NCBI GenBank assembly: GCA_963837285.1
Contig: CAWIMS010000003.1
Span: 682,001-746,000 of the forward strand
DNA: 64,000 nucleotides
Reading direction: 5' to 3'
Origin: Planosporangium sp963837285
GTDB lineage: Bacteria; Actinomycetota; Actinomycetes; Mycobacteriales; Micromonosporaceae
Both the position numbers and the translations under genes were made by a program. Of this stretch, positions 1 to 7,980 are shown one piece after another. The notes beneath the pieces were generated by a model, which was given only the letters and a program-made list of their open reading frames with translations, had not been told where the DNA came from and ran no database searches. Positions within the stretch are counted from its first letter, which is position 1, and each line of letters opens with the position of its first letter.

Positions 1-816
1 GGTCGCGGTCCGGTCGGCGAGCAGCTCGACGGCGGTGAGTACGACGTCCGGGGTGGCGCCGCGGACCAGGCGGGCGAACCGGGGGCCACGGGACAGCTTC
101 TTGCCGCCGATGACGTGGCGCAGGAACACGTCGCGGATCGCGGCGCGGGCCGGCTGCGGTGCGAGTACCCCGATGCGGGGCAGCACGTTGCCGGTGCCGA
201 CCACGGGCACCCCGCGTGCCCCCAGCCGAGCGGTCACGTCGGCGCGGGCGTCGGTGTTGCCCGCGTACACCACCGGCACCCGCAGTCGCGCCGCCGCGAG
301 GCGGGCCCCGTTGTGGCGTACCGTCTCCTCGTCGCCGCCGTCGGTGCCGCCCACCAGCAGCACCACGTCGGGTCTGGCCGCGCGCAGCGCGGTGACGCCG
401 GGGCCGGTCAGCCGGCCGGCGGCGACGTGCACGACCCGCGCCCCGGCCGTGGTCGCCACCTGATGCCCGGCTTCGGCGCTGACCAGGGCCTCGTACCCGA
501 CGACCGCGAGCCGCAGCCCGCCGCCGGCACTGGAGCAGGCGTAGACCGGCGTGTCCGGCGGCGCACCGAGTCCGCCGAGTTCGCCGATGGCGGCGTCCAG
601 GCCGTCCAGGACATCCGTGCCGGCCGTGGTCGGGTGGCTGGCCGTCGCCACCAGGCTGCCCGAGCCGACATCGACGAGCGCGACCTTCGTGTACGTGGAC
701 CCGACGTCCGCACACACGATCAGGCTTTCTCGCCGATCTAGGACGAATGGTGCCTCGTTCGCCGGCTTTGTCCCACCATTCGTCCTAGATCGACGGGAAG
801 GGGGCGGCCGGGTCAC
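1..816 (-). CDS. MutL/GlmL-type ATPase, aminomutase reactivation factor (3' end outside window)
   Basis: The first 272 codons are present and the rest lies beyond the left edge. After an unusual N-terminal extension the protein reads SLIVCADVGSTYTKVALVD, the phosphate-1 loop of the ASKHA/GlmL-MutL family (PF13941-type). Family members use ATP to help remove damaged B12 cofactor from glutamate mutase or ornithine/lysine aminomutases. The GTG start at 816 overlaps the kal stop by four bases (GTGA). That start places a 65-bp palindrome in frame inside the N-terminus, as RSRTNGGTK...APFVLDRR. A second GTG just after the palindrome (V of IVCADVG) could instead be the start. Last gene of the leftward kam operon visible here. 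Family assignment is firm; the exact substrate is inferred from context. Confidence 0.8.
   Translation of the reverse strand, partial: MTRPPPSRRSRTNGGTKPANEAPFVLDRRESLIVCADVGSTYTKVALVDVGSGSLVATASHPTTAGTDVLDGLDAAIGELGGLGAPPDTPVYACSSAGGGLRLAVVGYEALVSAEAGHQVATTAGARVVHVAAGRLTGPGVTALRAARPDVVLLVGGTDGGDEETVRHNGARLAAARLRVPVVYAGNTDARADVTARLGARGVPVVGTGNVLPRIGVLAPQPARAAIRDVFLRHVIGGKKLSRGPRFARLVRGATPDVVLTAVELLADRTAT
735..791. repeat. 65-bp palindrome family, copy 1 (inside mutL-like 5' end)
   Basis: Two perfect 18-nt arms, GATCTAGGACGAATGGTG and its reverse complement, flank a 21-nt loop ending in TTTGTCC. It has the same arm sequence and loop length as the copies at 5234-5298 and 43887-43951, which have 22-nt arms. 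It is read in frame at the N-terminus of the mutL-like gene. Confidence 0.9.
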
Positions 817-1181
817 GAGCCCGGCGGCGGGACGACGACCGTGCCGGTGGCCGTGACGGCGACAATCGGCGGGTCCAACACCTCGGCGCCGGAGCCTGAC
901 GTGCCCCGGCACACCACCGTGCAGGTGAAGTCGACGGTACGGCTGCGGTTTCCCATCCTGGTCACGGTCGCCGTCACCTCGACCACGTCGCCGGCCCGTA
1001 CCGGGGCGCGGAACTGCACGTCCTGGTAGGAGGCGAACAGGCCCTCGTCACCGTCGGTGCGGATGCACACCTCGGTGGCGACGTCGCCGAACAGGCCCAG
1101 CACGTACGCGCCGTCGACCAGGTTGCCGGCGTAGTGGGCGTGCGAGTACGGCACGTAGCGCCGATGGGTAACGGTGATCAT
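813..1181 (-). CDS. kal: 3-aminobutyryl-CoA ammonia-lyase (hotdog fold)
   Basis: A 122-residue single-domain hotdog protein starting MITVTHRRYVPYSHAHYAGN. Size and N-terminus match Kal, which removes ammonia from L-3-aminobutyryl-CoA to give crotonyl-CoA, the late deaminating step of lysine fermentation. The ATG at 1181 overlaps the kamE stop (ATGA), and the stop overlaps the GTG of the mutL-like gene (GTGA), so translation is probably coupled on both sides. The position next to kamDE supports the specific name over a generic thioesterase or dehydratase. Confidence 0.85.
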   Translation of the reverse strand: MITVTHRRYVPYSHAHYAGNLVDGAYVLGLFGDVATEVCIRTDGDEGLFASYQDVQFRAPVRAGDVVEVTATVTRMGNRSRTVDFTCTVVCRGTSGSGAEVLDPPIVAVTATGTVVVPPPGS

Positions 1182-1909
1182 TTCGCCGCCAGCGCGTGCA
1201 CGAGATACGAAGCCACCTCGCGCGGCGTGGTGCCCCGGCCGAAGATCCGGTTCACGCCCAGCTCGCCGGCCATCTTCTCGTCGAACCGGGGGCCGCCGAC
1301 GACCAGCAACGGCCGGCGCGGCGCGGGGATCGCCTCCCGGAACGCGGCCGACATCTCGCGGGTGTTGTGCAGGTGCGCGTCGCGCTGCGTGACCACCTGG
1401 CTGACCAGTACCGCGTCGGCCTTCTCCGCCCGGGCCGTCTCGACCAGGTCGGGCACCGACACCTGCGCGCCGAGGTTGACCACGCGCAGTTCCCGGTAGT
1501 ACTCCAGGCCCTTCTCCCCCGCGATGCCCTTGACGTTGAGGATCGCGTCGATGCCGACGGTGTGCGCGTCGGTGCCGATGCAGGCGCCCACGACGACGAG
1601 CTTGCGGCGCAGCCGGGCCCGGACGGCCGCGTTGACCTCCTTGGCCGACAGCAGCGGGAAGTCGCGCTCGACCACCTCGACCTTGCTCAGGTCGACCAGG
1701 TGACCGACCCGGCCGTACACGACGAAGAACGTGTACCCGTCGCCCATCTGCTTGGCGTGCACCACCATCGCCGGGTCCAACCCCATCTTCCCGGCCAGCT
1801 GCAACGCCGCACCCTCCGCGCGCTTGTCCCACCGTACGGGCAGCGTGAACGACACCTGCACCATCCCGTCGCCCGTGGTGTCCCCGTAGGGCCGAATGAT
1901 GTTGCTCAT
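1178..1909 (-). CDS. kamE: Lysine 5,6-aminomutase beta subunit (B12-binding)
   Basis: A 243-residue protein starting MSNIIRPYGDTTGDG. The N-terminal part (PYGDT, VQVSFTLP) is the OAM/LAM dimerisation region. From about residue 110 the cobalamin-binding Rossmann domain shows GTDAHTVG, the D-x-H-x-x-G motif whose His ligates cobalt. It is followed by NVKG, where the family's PLP-binding lysine sits. With KamD it moves the terminal amino group of beta-lysine or D-lysine using adenosylcobalamin and PLP. The ATG at 1909 lies inside the stop of the rloB-like ORF (ATGA). In related operons it normally follows kamD directly (family knowledge); here a foreign cassette intervenes. Confidence 0.93.
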   Translation of the reverse strand: MSNIIRPYGDTTGDGMVQVSFTLPVRWDKRAEGAALQLAGKMGLDPAMVVHAKQMGDGYTFFVVYGRVGHLVDLSKVEVVERDFPLLSAKEVNAAVRARLRRKLVVVGACIGTDAHTVGIDAILNVKGIAGEKGLEYYRELRVVNLGAQVSVPDLVETARAEKADAVLVSQVVTQRDAHLHNTREMSAAFREAIPAPRRPLLVVGGPRFDEKMAGELGVNRIFGRGTTPREVASYLVHALAAK

Positions 1910-2310
1910 CCCATGATCTTTTCTACGAGTCGCCACATCGATGAAGATGGGTTCTTGGTGTGGTCAGAACCAGTCGGGTCCAATGCCTTCGCGCGGGTAA
2001 CCGCGTTCGACACCTCGATCCTGGCTTCGTCGGCGTGTGCGGCCGCGGTCGCGATGTCGAACTCGTCCACGTCCAGCACACACCAGACCTCATCGAAGTC
2101 CGCTGTAGCGATCTTCGTCGCGTACGCAACTACCTGGGCGGGCGACTTGGGATGCTTGACGATCCGCACGTCGACCGCCCGGTTGTCGAGAGAATCACGC
2201 AGGCCAACCAGGTATTGGGTCTCTGTACGCTCGCTCCCGCAGACGATCAGCAGCCGGGGCCGGGCGGCGCGGCGCGGCGCGCGGCGCTGTAGGCGGGACT
2301 CACGCGACAT
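1906..2310 (-). CDS. RloB-like Toprim-type protein, shortened
   Basis: A 134-residue ORF starting MSRESRLQRRAPR inside the end of the upstream ATPase gene (11-nt overlap). RPRLLIVCGSERTETQY matches the RloB start, which normally reads like I-V-C-E-G-x-x-T-E. VLDVDEFD is the acidic D-x-D motif. The expected middle segment (SNP-F-E-x-W-LLLH type) is missing: RIEVSN is followed directly by AVTRAKALDPTG. The usual C-terminal NPS...VWRLVE-like end is present as NPSSSMWRLVEKI. I infer an in-frame internal deletion and perhaps loss of function. The usual G of C-E-G and the Glu are also altered (CGSER). Its TGA overlaps the kamE ATG. Confidence 0.65.
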   Translation of the reverse strand: MSRESRLQRRAPRRAARPRLLIVCGSERTETQYLVGLRDSLDNRAVDVRIVKHPKSPAQVVAYATKIATADFDEVWCVLDVDEFDIATAAAHADEARIEVSNAVTRAKALDPTGSDHTKNPSSSMWRLVEKIMG

Positions 2311-3634
2311 CTTCGCGTCCCGCCCGCGCCTCAAGGAGGCGCTCGACCAGGCTGTCGGAGTACACGGCGGGCACTGCGCCATAGCTTCCGCCGAGGTAGC
2401 GTCGCTCAGTGTTCTCCTCCTTGCGCGGATGGAACTCACTGAGCGGATAAAGCTTCGTGGCCCCGGTGCCGTCCTTTTCCACGAACCACACCTCGTCACG
2501 GCCCAGGATCTCGGTACCGAAGCTCGTCCCGAGCAGCGTCGCGTCGTGTGTGGTGAACAGCAACTGTCCGCCTCGGCTATTGGTGCGCTGGTCCCGGAAC
2601 AGCTCGATCAGCCGAGCGGTAAGACGCGGGTGCAAGCTCGTATCGATCTCGTCGACAACGAGCACCGCACCTCGGTCCAGAGTCGTCAGCGCCGCCGCGA
2701 CCAGGGTCAGCCAGGTCCGCGTGCCATCCGACTGGTCGCTGATCGTCAACGGCACAGCATGCGGCCCGTGCAGAAAACGGAGGCTCGGCCGTCTGAACTG
2801 CTCAGCGACCGCTGCGGCGTCAGTGCCCGTGACGAGATTTCGGTTGACCATGAACCGAAGCAGCTCCATCTGCCTGTCGAAGTCAGCCGACTCGCCCTTC
2901 AGTAGGGCCGAGACCTCCTCGATGTCGGGGGGCGGGCCACCATCGTGTGCGATGGCCTGGACGTCGGCGATACCAAGATCGGCGGCACGGATCAGGTCTA
3001 CCAGCCCCGCGGCATCCTCGCCACCGGCCTGAATACGCTCCGCCAACGCCGCTGCCGAGCCTTTCTCGTCCAACGCCGGCTCGAACAGTCCGCTGCGGAA
3101 CCAGGAGTACACCGGCTGGACGTCGGGCTGGTTGGCTCTGGCCGCGACATCGAGGAGCAGCGTGTTGACGCGGGTGGATTCGGCGATCACGCTTGTCCGT
3201 GCGTCTCGAACCGTCGAGCCGAATTCGATCTTCTGACCGTCTCGCTCGAACACGACACGCTTGCGGCTATGCGGATATGTGTACAGCCATTCCTCGACGA
3301 TGGAGTGGTCGTCCACCGCGAACCCGTAGGTGTAACGAGCGCCGTCCAGGAGCAGGTCAACCACGTAGCGCGAGGGCTGGGCCCGGTGCCCAGGGTCAAG
3401 GGCGAACGGCGAGCGCGGCACGCCCGCACCCGGCTCCCAGACACTGAACGAGGTCCGAACCGCGCGGCGCATGAACGCCAGCGCATCCAGGAGGTTGGAC
3501 TTGCCGCTCGCATTGGCGCCGAACACCGCCGCCACCGGAAGCGCCGGTCGTGTCTTGTCATATGCCGGCACGAGCAGCAACTCCTGCTCGTCTCTGATCG
3601 ACTTGTGGTTCTCCATCCGGAAGCTACGGAGCAT
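2300..3634 (-). CDS. AAA15-family ATPase (RloA/AbiL-like)
   Basis: A 444-residue SMC/ABC-like ATPase of the COG1106 type. It opens MLRSFRMENHKSIRD, with Walker A GANASGKSN at residues 39-47, a signature-like SDGTRTWL, Walker B VLVVDEID near residue 325 and a switch His in FTTHD. RloA proteins occur with RloB in restriction-modification and phage-defence contexts, and this ATPase-plus-Toprim architecture recalls OLD, AbiL and PARIS pairs. Base usage is less extreme and less regular than in the flanking kam genes, consistent with transfer. It sits between kamD (44-nt gap) and kamE, splitting an otherwise overlapping operon. The defence role is inferred from family and context. Confidence 0.8.
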   Translation of the reverse strand: MLRSFRMENHKSIRDEQELLLVPAYDKTRPALPVAAVFGANASGKSNLLDALAFMRRAVRTSFSVWEPGAGVPRSPFALDPGHRAQPSRYVVDLLLDGARYTYGFAVDDHSIVEEWLYTYPHSRKRVVFERDGQKIEFGSTVRDARTSVIAESTRVNTLLLDVAARANQPDVQPVYSWFRSGLFEPALDEKGSAAALAERIQAGGEDAAGLVDLIRAADLGIADVQAIAHDGGPPPDIEEVSALLKGESADFDRQMELLRFMVNRNLVTGTDAAAVAEQFRRPSLRFLHGPHAVPLTISDQSDGTRTWLTLVAAALTTLDRGAVLVVDEIDTSLHPRLTARLIELFRDQRTNSRGGQLLFTTHDATLLGTSFGTEILGRDEVWFVEKDGTGATKLYPLSEFHPRKEENTERRYLGGSYGAVPAVYSDSLVERLLEARAGREDVA

Positions 3635-3678
3635 AACTACTCACCTTCAAAGCCGTTCTCGCAAGTAAACCGCAAGAA

Positions 3679-5316
3679 TCAGCCTCTGTCTTCCAGAATT
3701 TCGGCCGCAGGGTTGTAGTAGCCGGACTCATGCCTGGCCACGCCGTCGAGGCCCTTGCCCCGGTCCGCCGGCCGCTTCATGATCCCGAACGTGCCGTCGG
3801 CGATCGCGTTCAGCAACCCGTCGTCCACGATCCGCTCCAGCAGCGCCACCGCCTCGTCGAGCACCAGCGCGGCCCGCCGCTGGATGAACCCGCCCGGCGC
3901 CGGTACGAAGTCCTCGTGCAGCCCGCCTGCGGCGCCCAGCACGTACCGGACGTTCTGCAACGCGATGTCCCGGTCGGACAGCCACGGTGTCACCACCGCC
4001 TCGGTCATCATGCCGACCAGCAGGATGCCCTGCCCGGTCAGCGTGCCGACCAGGTTGAAGAACCCGTCGAGCAGGTTGCCCCGGAACACGTCCCCGGTCA
4101 TGTGCTTGGTCGGCGGCATCCACTTCAGCGGCGCGTCCGGGAACAGCTCCCGGGCCAGCAGCGCGTGCGCCAGCTCCAGCCGGAACGACTCCGGCAGATC
4201 CGGGTTGATCTCGAACGCGTGCCCCAGCCCCAACTGCCGGTCCGCCAGTCCGGCCTCGTGCGCCAAGTACTCGTTGAGCAGCTGCGACACGGTCACCGTG
4301 TGCGCCGCCTCGACCGCGTCGGCCGTGGTCAGGTAGTTGTCCTCGCCGGTGTTGATGATGATCCCGGCCCGGGCGTGGATCTGCCGGGAGAACCGCTGGT
4401 CGACGAACGTACGCACCGGGTTGATGTCGCGGAACAGGATCCCGTACATCGAGTCGTTGAGCATCATGTCCAGCCGCTCCAGGCCGGCCAGCGTGGCGAT
4501 CTCGGGCATGCACAGCCCGGACGCGTAGTTGGTCAGCCGGATGTAGCGCCCCAGCTCGCGGGACGTCTCGTCGAGGGCCGCCCGCATCAGCCGGAAGTTC
4601 TCCTGGGTGGCGTACGTGCCGGCGAACCCCTCCCGGGTCGGCCCCTCCGGCACGTAGTCCAGCAGGGACTGCCCGGTCGACCGGATCACCGCGATCACGT
4701 CGGCACCCGCCCGGGCCGCTGCCTGCGCCTGCGGGATGTCCTCGTAGATGTCGCCGGTCGCCACGATCAGGTAGATCCACGGCCGCTGTTTCGGATCGCC
4801 GAACCGTTTGACCAGGCGCTCCCGCTCCGCGCGGCGCTTGTCGATGCGCGCGATGCCCTTTTTCGCGGCGGCATATGCCGCGCGTTTCGCCGCCGACGCG
4901 TCACGACCATCGGGTACCCGCAACCGCACCGACCCGGCCGCCGCCTTCTGCGCCAGCAGCGTGAGATCGGTTTCGCCGTAACGGCGCAGCGCGTCGAACA
5001 CCGGCAGCGCCACCCCGGACCCGAGCCCCACGTCGGCGACTACGGCGTCCACGAGCCGGTTCACCCACGGGATGCCGTCCGGGTCGGCGCCGGTGACCCC
5101 GGACAGCCGCAGCACCGCCCGCTCCACCGACACGGTCGTGTGCGTCTTCGCCAGGTCGACGACCGGCTTCCCCGCACGCCGCGCCAGGCTCCGCGCCCTG
5201 CGGACGGTGCCCCGGTCGAGCCCCAGCTTGTCTCGTCGATCTAGGACGAATGGTGCCCGGTCTGCCTGTTTCGTCCCACCATTCGTCCTAGATCGACGAG
5301 GGACTGCGGGGGTCAT
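3679..5316 (-). CDS. kamD: Lysine 5,6-aminomutase alpha subunit
   Basis: A 545-residue protein with strong family signatures: WIYLIVATGDIYEDIPQAQ, VIRSTGQSLLDYVPEG, YATQENFRLMR, LTNYASGLCMPEIA, GEDNYLTTADAVEAAH and MPPTKHMTGDV. It forms the TIM-barrel half that pairs with KamE and binds substrate and PLP phosphate in the B12-dependent 5,6-amino shift. The ATG at 5316 overlaps the amidohydrolase stop (ATGA). Codons 7-28 are encoded by a 65-bp palindrome, so the ordinary N-terminus (DKLGLDRGTV...) carries about 28 extra residues. No good alternative ATG/GTG follows the palindrome. Confidence 0.95.
   Translation of the reverse strand: MTPAVPRRSRTNGGTKQADRAPFVLDRRDKLGLDRGTVRRARSLARRAGKPVVDLAKTHTTVSVERAVLRLSGVTGADPDGIPWVNRLVDAVVADVGLGSGVALPVFDALRRYGETDLTLLAQKAAAGSVRLRVPDGRDASAAKRAAYAAAKKGIARIDKRRAERERLVKRFGDPKQRPWIYLIVATGDIYEDIPQAQAAARAGADVIAVIRSTGQSLLDYVPEGPTREGFAGTYATQENFRLMRAALDETSRELGRYIRLTNYASGLCMPEIATLAGLERLDMMLNDSMYGILFRDINPVRTFVDQRFSRQIHARAGIIINTGEDNYLTTADAVEAAHTVTVSQLLNEYLAHEAGLADRQLGLGHAFEINPDLPESFRLELAHALLARELFPDAPLKWMPPTKHMTGDVFRGNLLDGFFNLVGTLTGQGILLVGMMTEAVVTPWLSDRDIALQNVRYVLGAAGGLHEDFVPAPGGFIQRRAALVLDEAVALLERIVDDGLLNAIADGTFGIMKRPADRGKGLDGVARHESGYYNPAAEILEDRG
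5234..5298. repeat. 65-bp palindrome family, copy 2 (inside kamD 5' end)
   Basis: 22-nt perfect arms begin CGTCGATCTAGGACGAATGG and are separated by a 21-nt loop. It is read in frame by kamD as RSRTNGGTK...APFVLDRR, the same reading frame and orientation as copy 1 in the mutL-like gene. Confidence 0.93.
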
Positions 5317-6858
5317 GGGGCCTCCTCCACGTCGTAGATCACCTCGCCGCGCAGGACCGTGCTACGGCACACGGGCAACGGCGGCGTGGGCTCGTCGGGA
5401 CCCGCGAGCAGGCTCGGCAAGCCGCCGGTCACGCCGGCCGGGACGTCCCACACCGCGAAGGTCGCTGGCGCCCCGGGCGCGAGCGCCCCGTGCGCGTCGT
5501 CGTGCGCCGCCCGCCAGCCGCCCCGGGTGTGCGCGGCGAACGCCGTCTTCACCCCGACCCGGTACACCGGATTGTGGTGGCTCATCGCCGCCCGGACCGT
5601 GCCCCACGGATCCAGCGGGGTCACCGGCGAGTCCGAGCCGAACGCCAGCGCCACCCCGACCCCGGACAGCGCCCCGAGCGGGTTCGACGCCAGCGACCGC
5701 TCGACCCCGAGCCGCTGCGCGTACATCGCCTGCTCGCCGCCCCACAGCCGGTCGAACGCCGGCTGCATGCTCGCCGTCACGCCGTACTCGACCAGCGGCT
5801 GAAGGTACAAGCGGTCCAGGATCTCCAGGTGCTCGACGCGGTGCCGGCCGGCCCGCAGCCGTTCCACCCCGACCACCGCCGCGGCCGCCGCGAACCCGTC
5901 GAGCACCGTCCCGATCGCCGCGTCCCCGATCGCGTGGAACCCGCCCTGCACCCCGACCCGCACGCAGCCCACCAGATGGTCGGCGACCTGATCGGCGGTC
6001 AGGTACCCGAACCCGGACCCGGGACTGTCCACATAGGGCACCCGCAGGTGCGCGGTCCGGGACCCCAGCGCGCCGTCCGCGTACAGGTCCCCGCCGGCCC
6101 CGACCGCGCCCAACTCCCGGGACTTCGCCGCGGCGCCAAGCTCCCCCCAGTACCCGAAAACCTGCGGCAGCGGCTGCGCCGACGGCAGCCCGAGCAGCCC
6201 GACGAAGTCCTCCTCCGACGACGTGCCCGGCCCGCCGCACTCGTGCACCGCCGCGATCCCCAGCGACGCCGCGTGCCGCAACGCCGCCACCTGCGCCCGC
6301 CGCCGTTGCGCCGGGCTCATCGAGCCGTGCGCCACCGCGCGGACCGCGTGGTGCGCGTCGCGGCGCAGCCACCCCGACCCGTCGAACCCGGCCACCTCCG
6401 GCGCCGACCCGTCCCAGCAGCGCCGACGACACCACCGCCGAATGCACCGACGCCTGCGACAGGTACACCACCCGCCCGCCACCGGCCGTATCCAACTCGC
6501 CCGCGCTCGGCGGGCGCTGGTCCACCCACGCCGACTCGTCCCAGCCGTGCCCGACCACCACCGCGTCGCCGGGCAGGCCCGCCGCGTGCTTCGCCACCGC
6601 GTCCAGCACCTGCTCGCGCGACGCGGTGCCGGCCAGGTCCAGGCCGAGCAGCGTGATCCCGGTGTCGGTGGTGTGCACGTGCGCGTCCACGAACGCGGGC
6701 GTCACCAGCGCGCCGGCCAGGTCGACGGTCTCATCGGCGGCCGGCGCGTCGCCGGAGTCGCCCAGCCAGGAGATCCGCCCGTCGGCGACGAGCAGCGCGG
6801 ACGCGGTCGGATCGGCCGGGCTGTACACCCGCCCGTTGCGGTAGAGAGTAGTCACCAC
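5313..6858 (-). CDS. Amidohydrolase_3 family metal-dependent hydrolase (one frameshift)
   Basis: About 514 residues once a single extra base is removed from a GGG run near 6413. The N-terminal frame has VTTLYRNGRVYSP and the metal motif TPAFVDAHVHTTD. The second frame carries GDLYADGALGSRTAHL, FHAIGDAAIG, RHRVEHLEI and FGSDSPVTPLDPW. These are typical of YtcJ-like exoenzymes that hydrolyse cyclic amides or N-acyl groups. The GTG start at 6858 (or 6855) lies just after the kdd stop; the TGA overlaps the kamD ATG. Its role in the lysine pathway is unknown. The frameshift may be real or a sequence error. Confidence 0.8.
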
Positions 6859-6859
6859 G

Positions 6860-7879
6860 TCAGTCTGCCGAAAGCCGCGCCTCGAACAGCCGCCGCACCG
6901 CGGGCTCGGCGCGCAGCAGATCCAGCGCGAACTCCGCGTGCCCCGGCACATACCCGTTGCCGACCAGCATCGTCACGTCCGCCGCCAGGCCTTCCGCGCC
7001 CAGCGCGGCCGCCGCGAACGACGTCGCCATCGAGAAGAAGATCACGGTACCGCCGGCCGCCGTCGCCAGGATCGCGCCGTGCTCGCAGCCCGGCACGTCC
7101 ACGCACACCACCGTCACGTCGGCCGGCGCCCCGACCGCTTCGGCCAGCGCCACCGGGTCCCGCGCGTCGGCCAGGACCACCTCGTCCGCCAGCCCGGCCG
7201 CCGCGAGCCGGTCGCGCTCCGCGGCATTCGGCACCACCCCGACGGTACGGGCGCCCGCCCGCCGCGCGGCGGCCAGTGACAGGGAGCCGCTCTTGCCGGC
7301 GCCGCCGATGACCGCCACCCGCGCCGGCTGCGGGTAGCCGTGCACGACCCGGTTGGTCAGCGCCGGCGCCCCGCACACGTCGAGGACCGCGAGGGCCAGC
7401 TCCGGATCCAGGTCATCGGGCAGTACCGCCGCGACCGACCGGCCGAACAGGATCGCGTACCCGTCGCACGGCACCTGCTCGGAGCGGCCGTCCCAGCGTT
7501 GGAGTTGATCTTCGATGCGCAGCGGGGTCAGCGTCAACGACACCAGGGTCGCGATCCGGTCCCCCGGCTTGAGGCCCAGCGGCGACTCCGGCCCGACCTC
7601 CTCGACCGTGCCGATCAGCATGCCGCCCGAACCGGTCACCGGGTTCTGCATCTTGCCCCGCGACTCGACGATCGCGACCACCTCGGCGCGCACCGCCGCC
7701 CCGTCACCGCCGTGCCTGTCCGCCAACTGCCGGAAGCTCGCCGCGTCGAGGTTGAGCCGCTCCACCCGTACCCGCGTCTCGTCCGGTCTGATCTCCGGGC
7801 TGGTGTCGAGGCGCTCGGCCGCCTGCGGCAGCACCCCGCGCGGAGCGAGGACCCGATGCAGCCCAACAGGCGACGACAT
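6860..7879 (-). CDS. kdd: L-erythro-3,5-diaminohexanoate dehydrogenase
   Basis: A 339-residue zinc-less MDR-like dehydrogenase: MSSPVGLHRVLAPRGVLPQ at the N-terminus, the family-specific KMQNPVTGSGGMLIG, and an NAD-binding Rossmann motif VAVIGGAGKSGSLSL from about residue 177. Kdd oxidatively deaminates 3,5-diaminohexanoate to 3-keto-5-aminohexanoate, the step after the 5,6-aminomutase. The ATG at 7879 is preceded by GGAG at good spacing. It is the first gene of the leftward kam operon and is divergent from kamA. Confidence 0.93.
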   Translation of the reverse strand: MSSPVGLHRVLAPRGVLPQAAERLDTSPEIRPDETRVRVERLNLDAASFRQLADRHGGDGAAVRAEVVAIVESRGKMQNPVTGSGGMLIGTVEEVGPESPLGLKPGDRIATLVSLTLTPLRIEDQLQRWDGRSEQVPCDGYAILFGRSVAAVLPDDLDPELALAVLDVCGAPALTNRVVHGYPQPARVAVIGGAGKSGSLSLAAARRAGARTVGVVPNAAERDRLAAAGLADEVVLADARDPVALAEAVGAPADVTVVCVDVPGCEHGAILATAAGGTVIFFSMATSFAAAALGAEGLAADVTMLVGNGYVPGHAEFALDLLRAEPAVRRLFEARLSAD

Positions 7880-7980
7880 CGAATAGCTCCTACGTTTGAT
7901 CGCGCAGATGACGGGAAATCCTTCGGCAGGTTAGTCTAACGGCCGGATAATCTCCACGTCTCATCTTCGAGGGGGCCGCC
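7880..7980. promoter_or_regulatory. Divergent kdd/kamA promoter region with palindrome
   Basis: This 101-bp gap separates the divergent kdd and kamA starts. It holds a perfect 11-bp palindrome GTTAGTCTAAC at 7930-7940 and a -10-like GGATAAT shortly after it on the kamA side. A regulator binding here could control both arms. It is too short for a cobalamin riboswitch, and I see none. Confidence 0.45.

Noticed and set aside
30..460. Rightward ORFs over the first 0.9 kb
   Set aside because: They are antisense shadows of the mutL-like and kal genes; high GC gives long open frames on the opposite strand and no domain is visible.
1196..2905. 569-codon rightward ORF
   Set aside because: Antisense to kamE and the rlo-like genes; composition is Arg/Gln/His-rich without any motif.
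3730..5244. 504-codon rightward ORF opposite kamD
   Set aside because: Shadow of kamD in the opposite strand; the kamD frame has clear family signatures.
7880..7980. Cobalamin riboswitch for the B12-dependent pathway
   Set aside because: The gap is too short and no B12-box-like sequence is seen.
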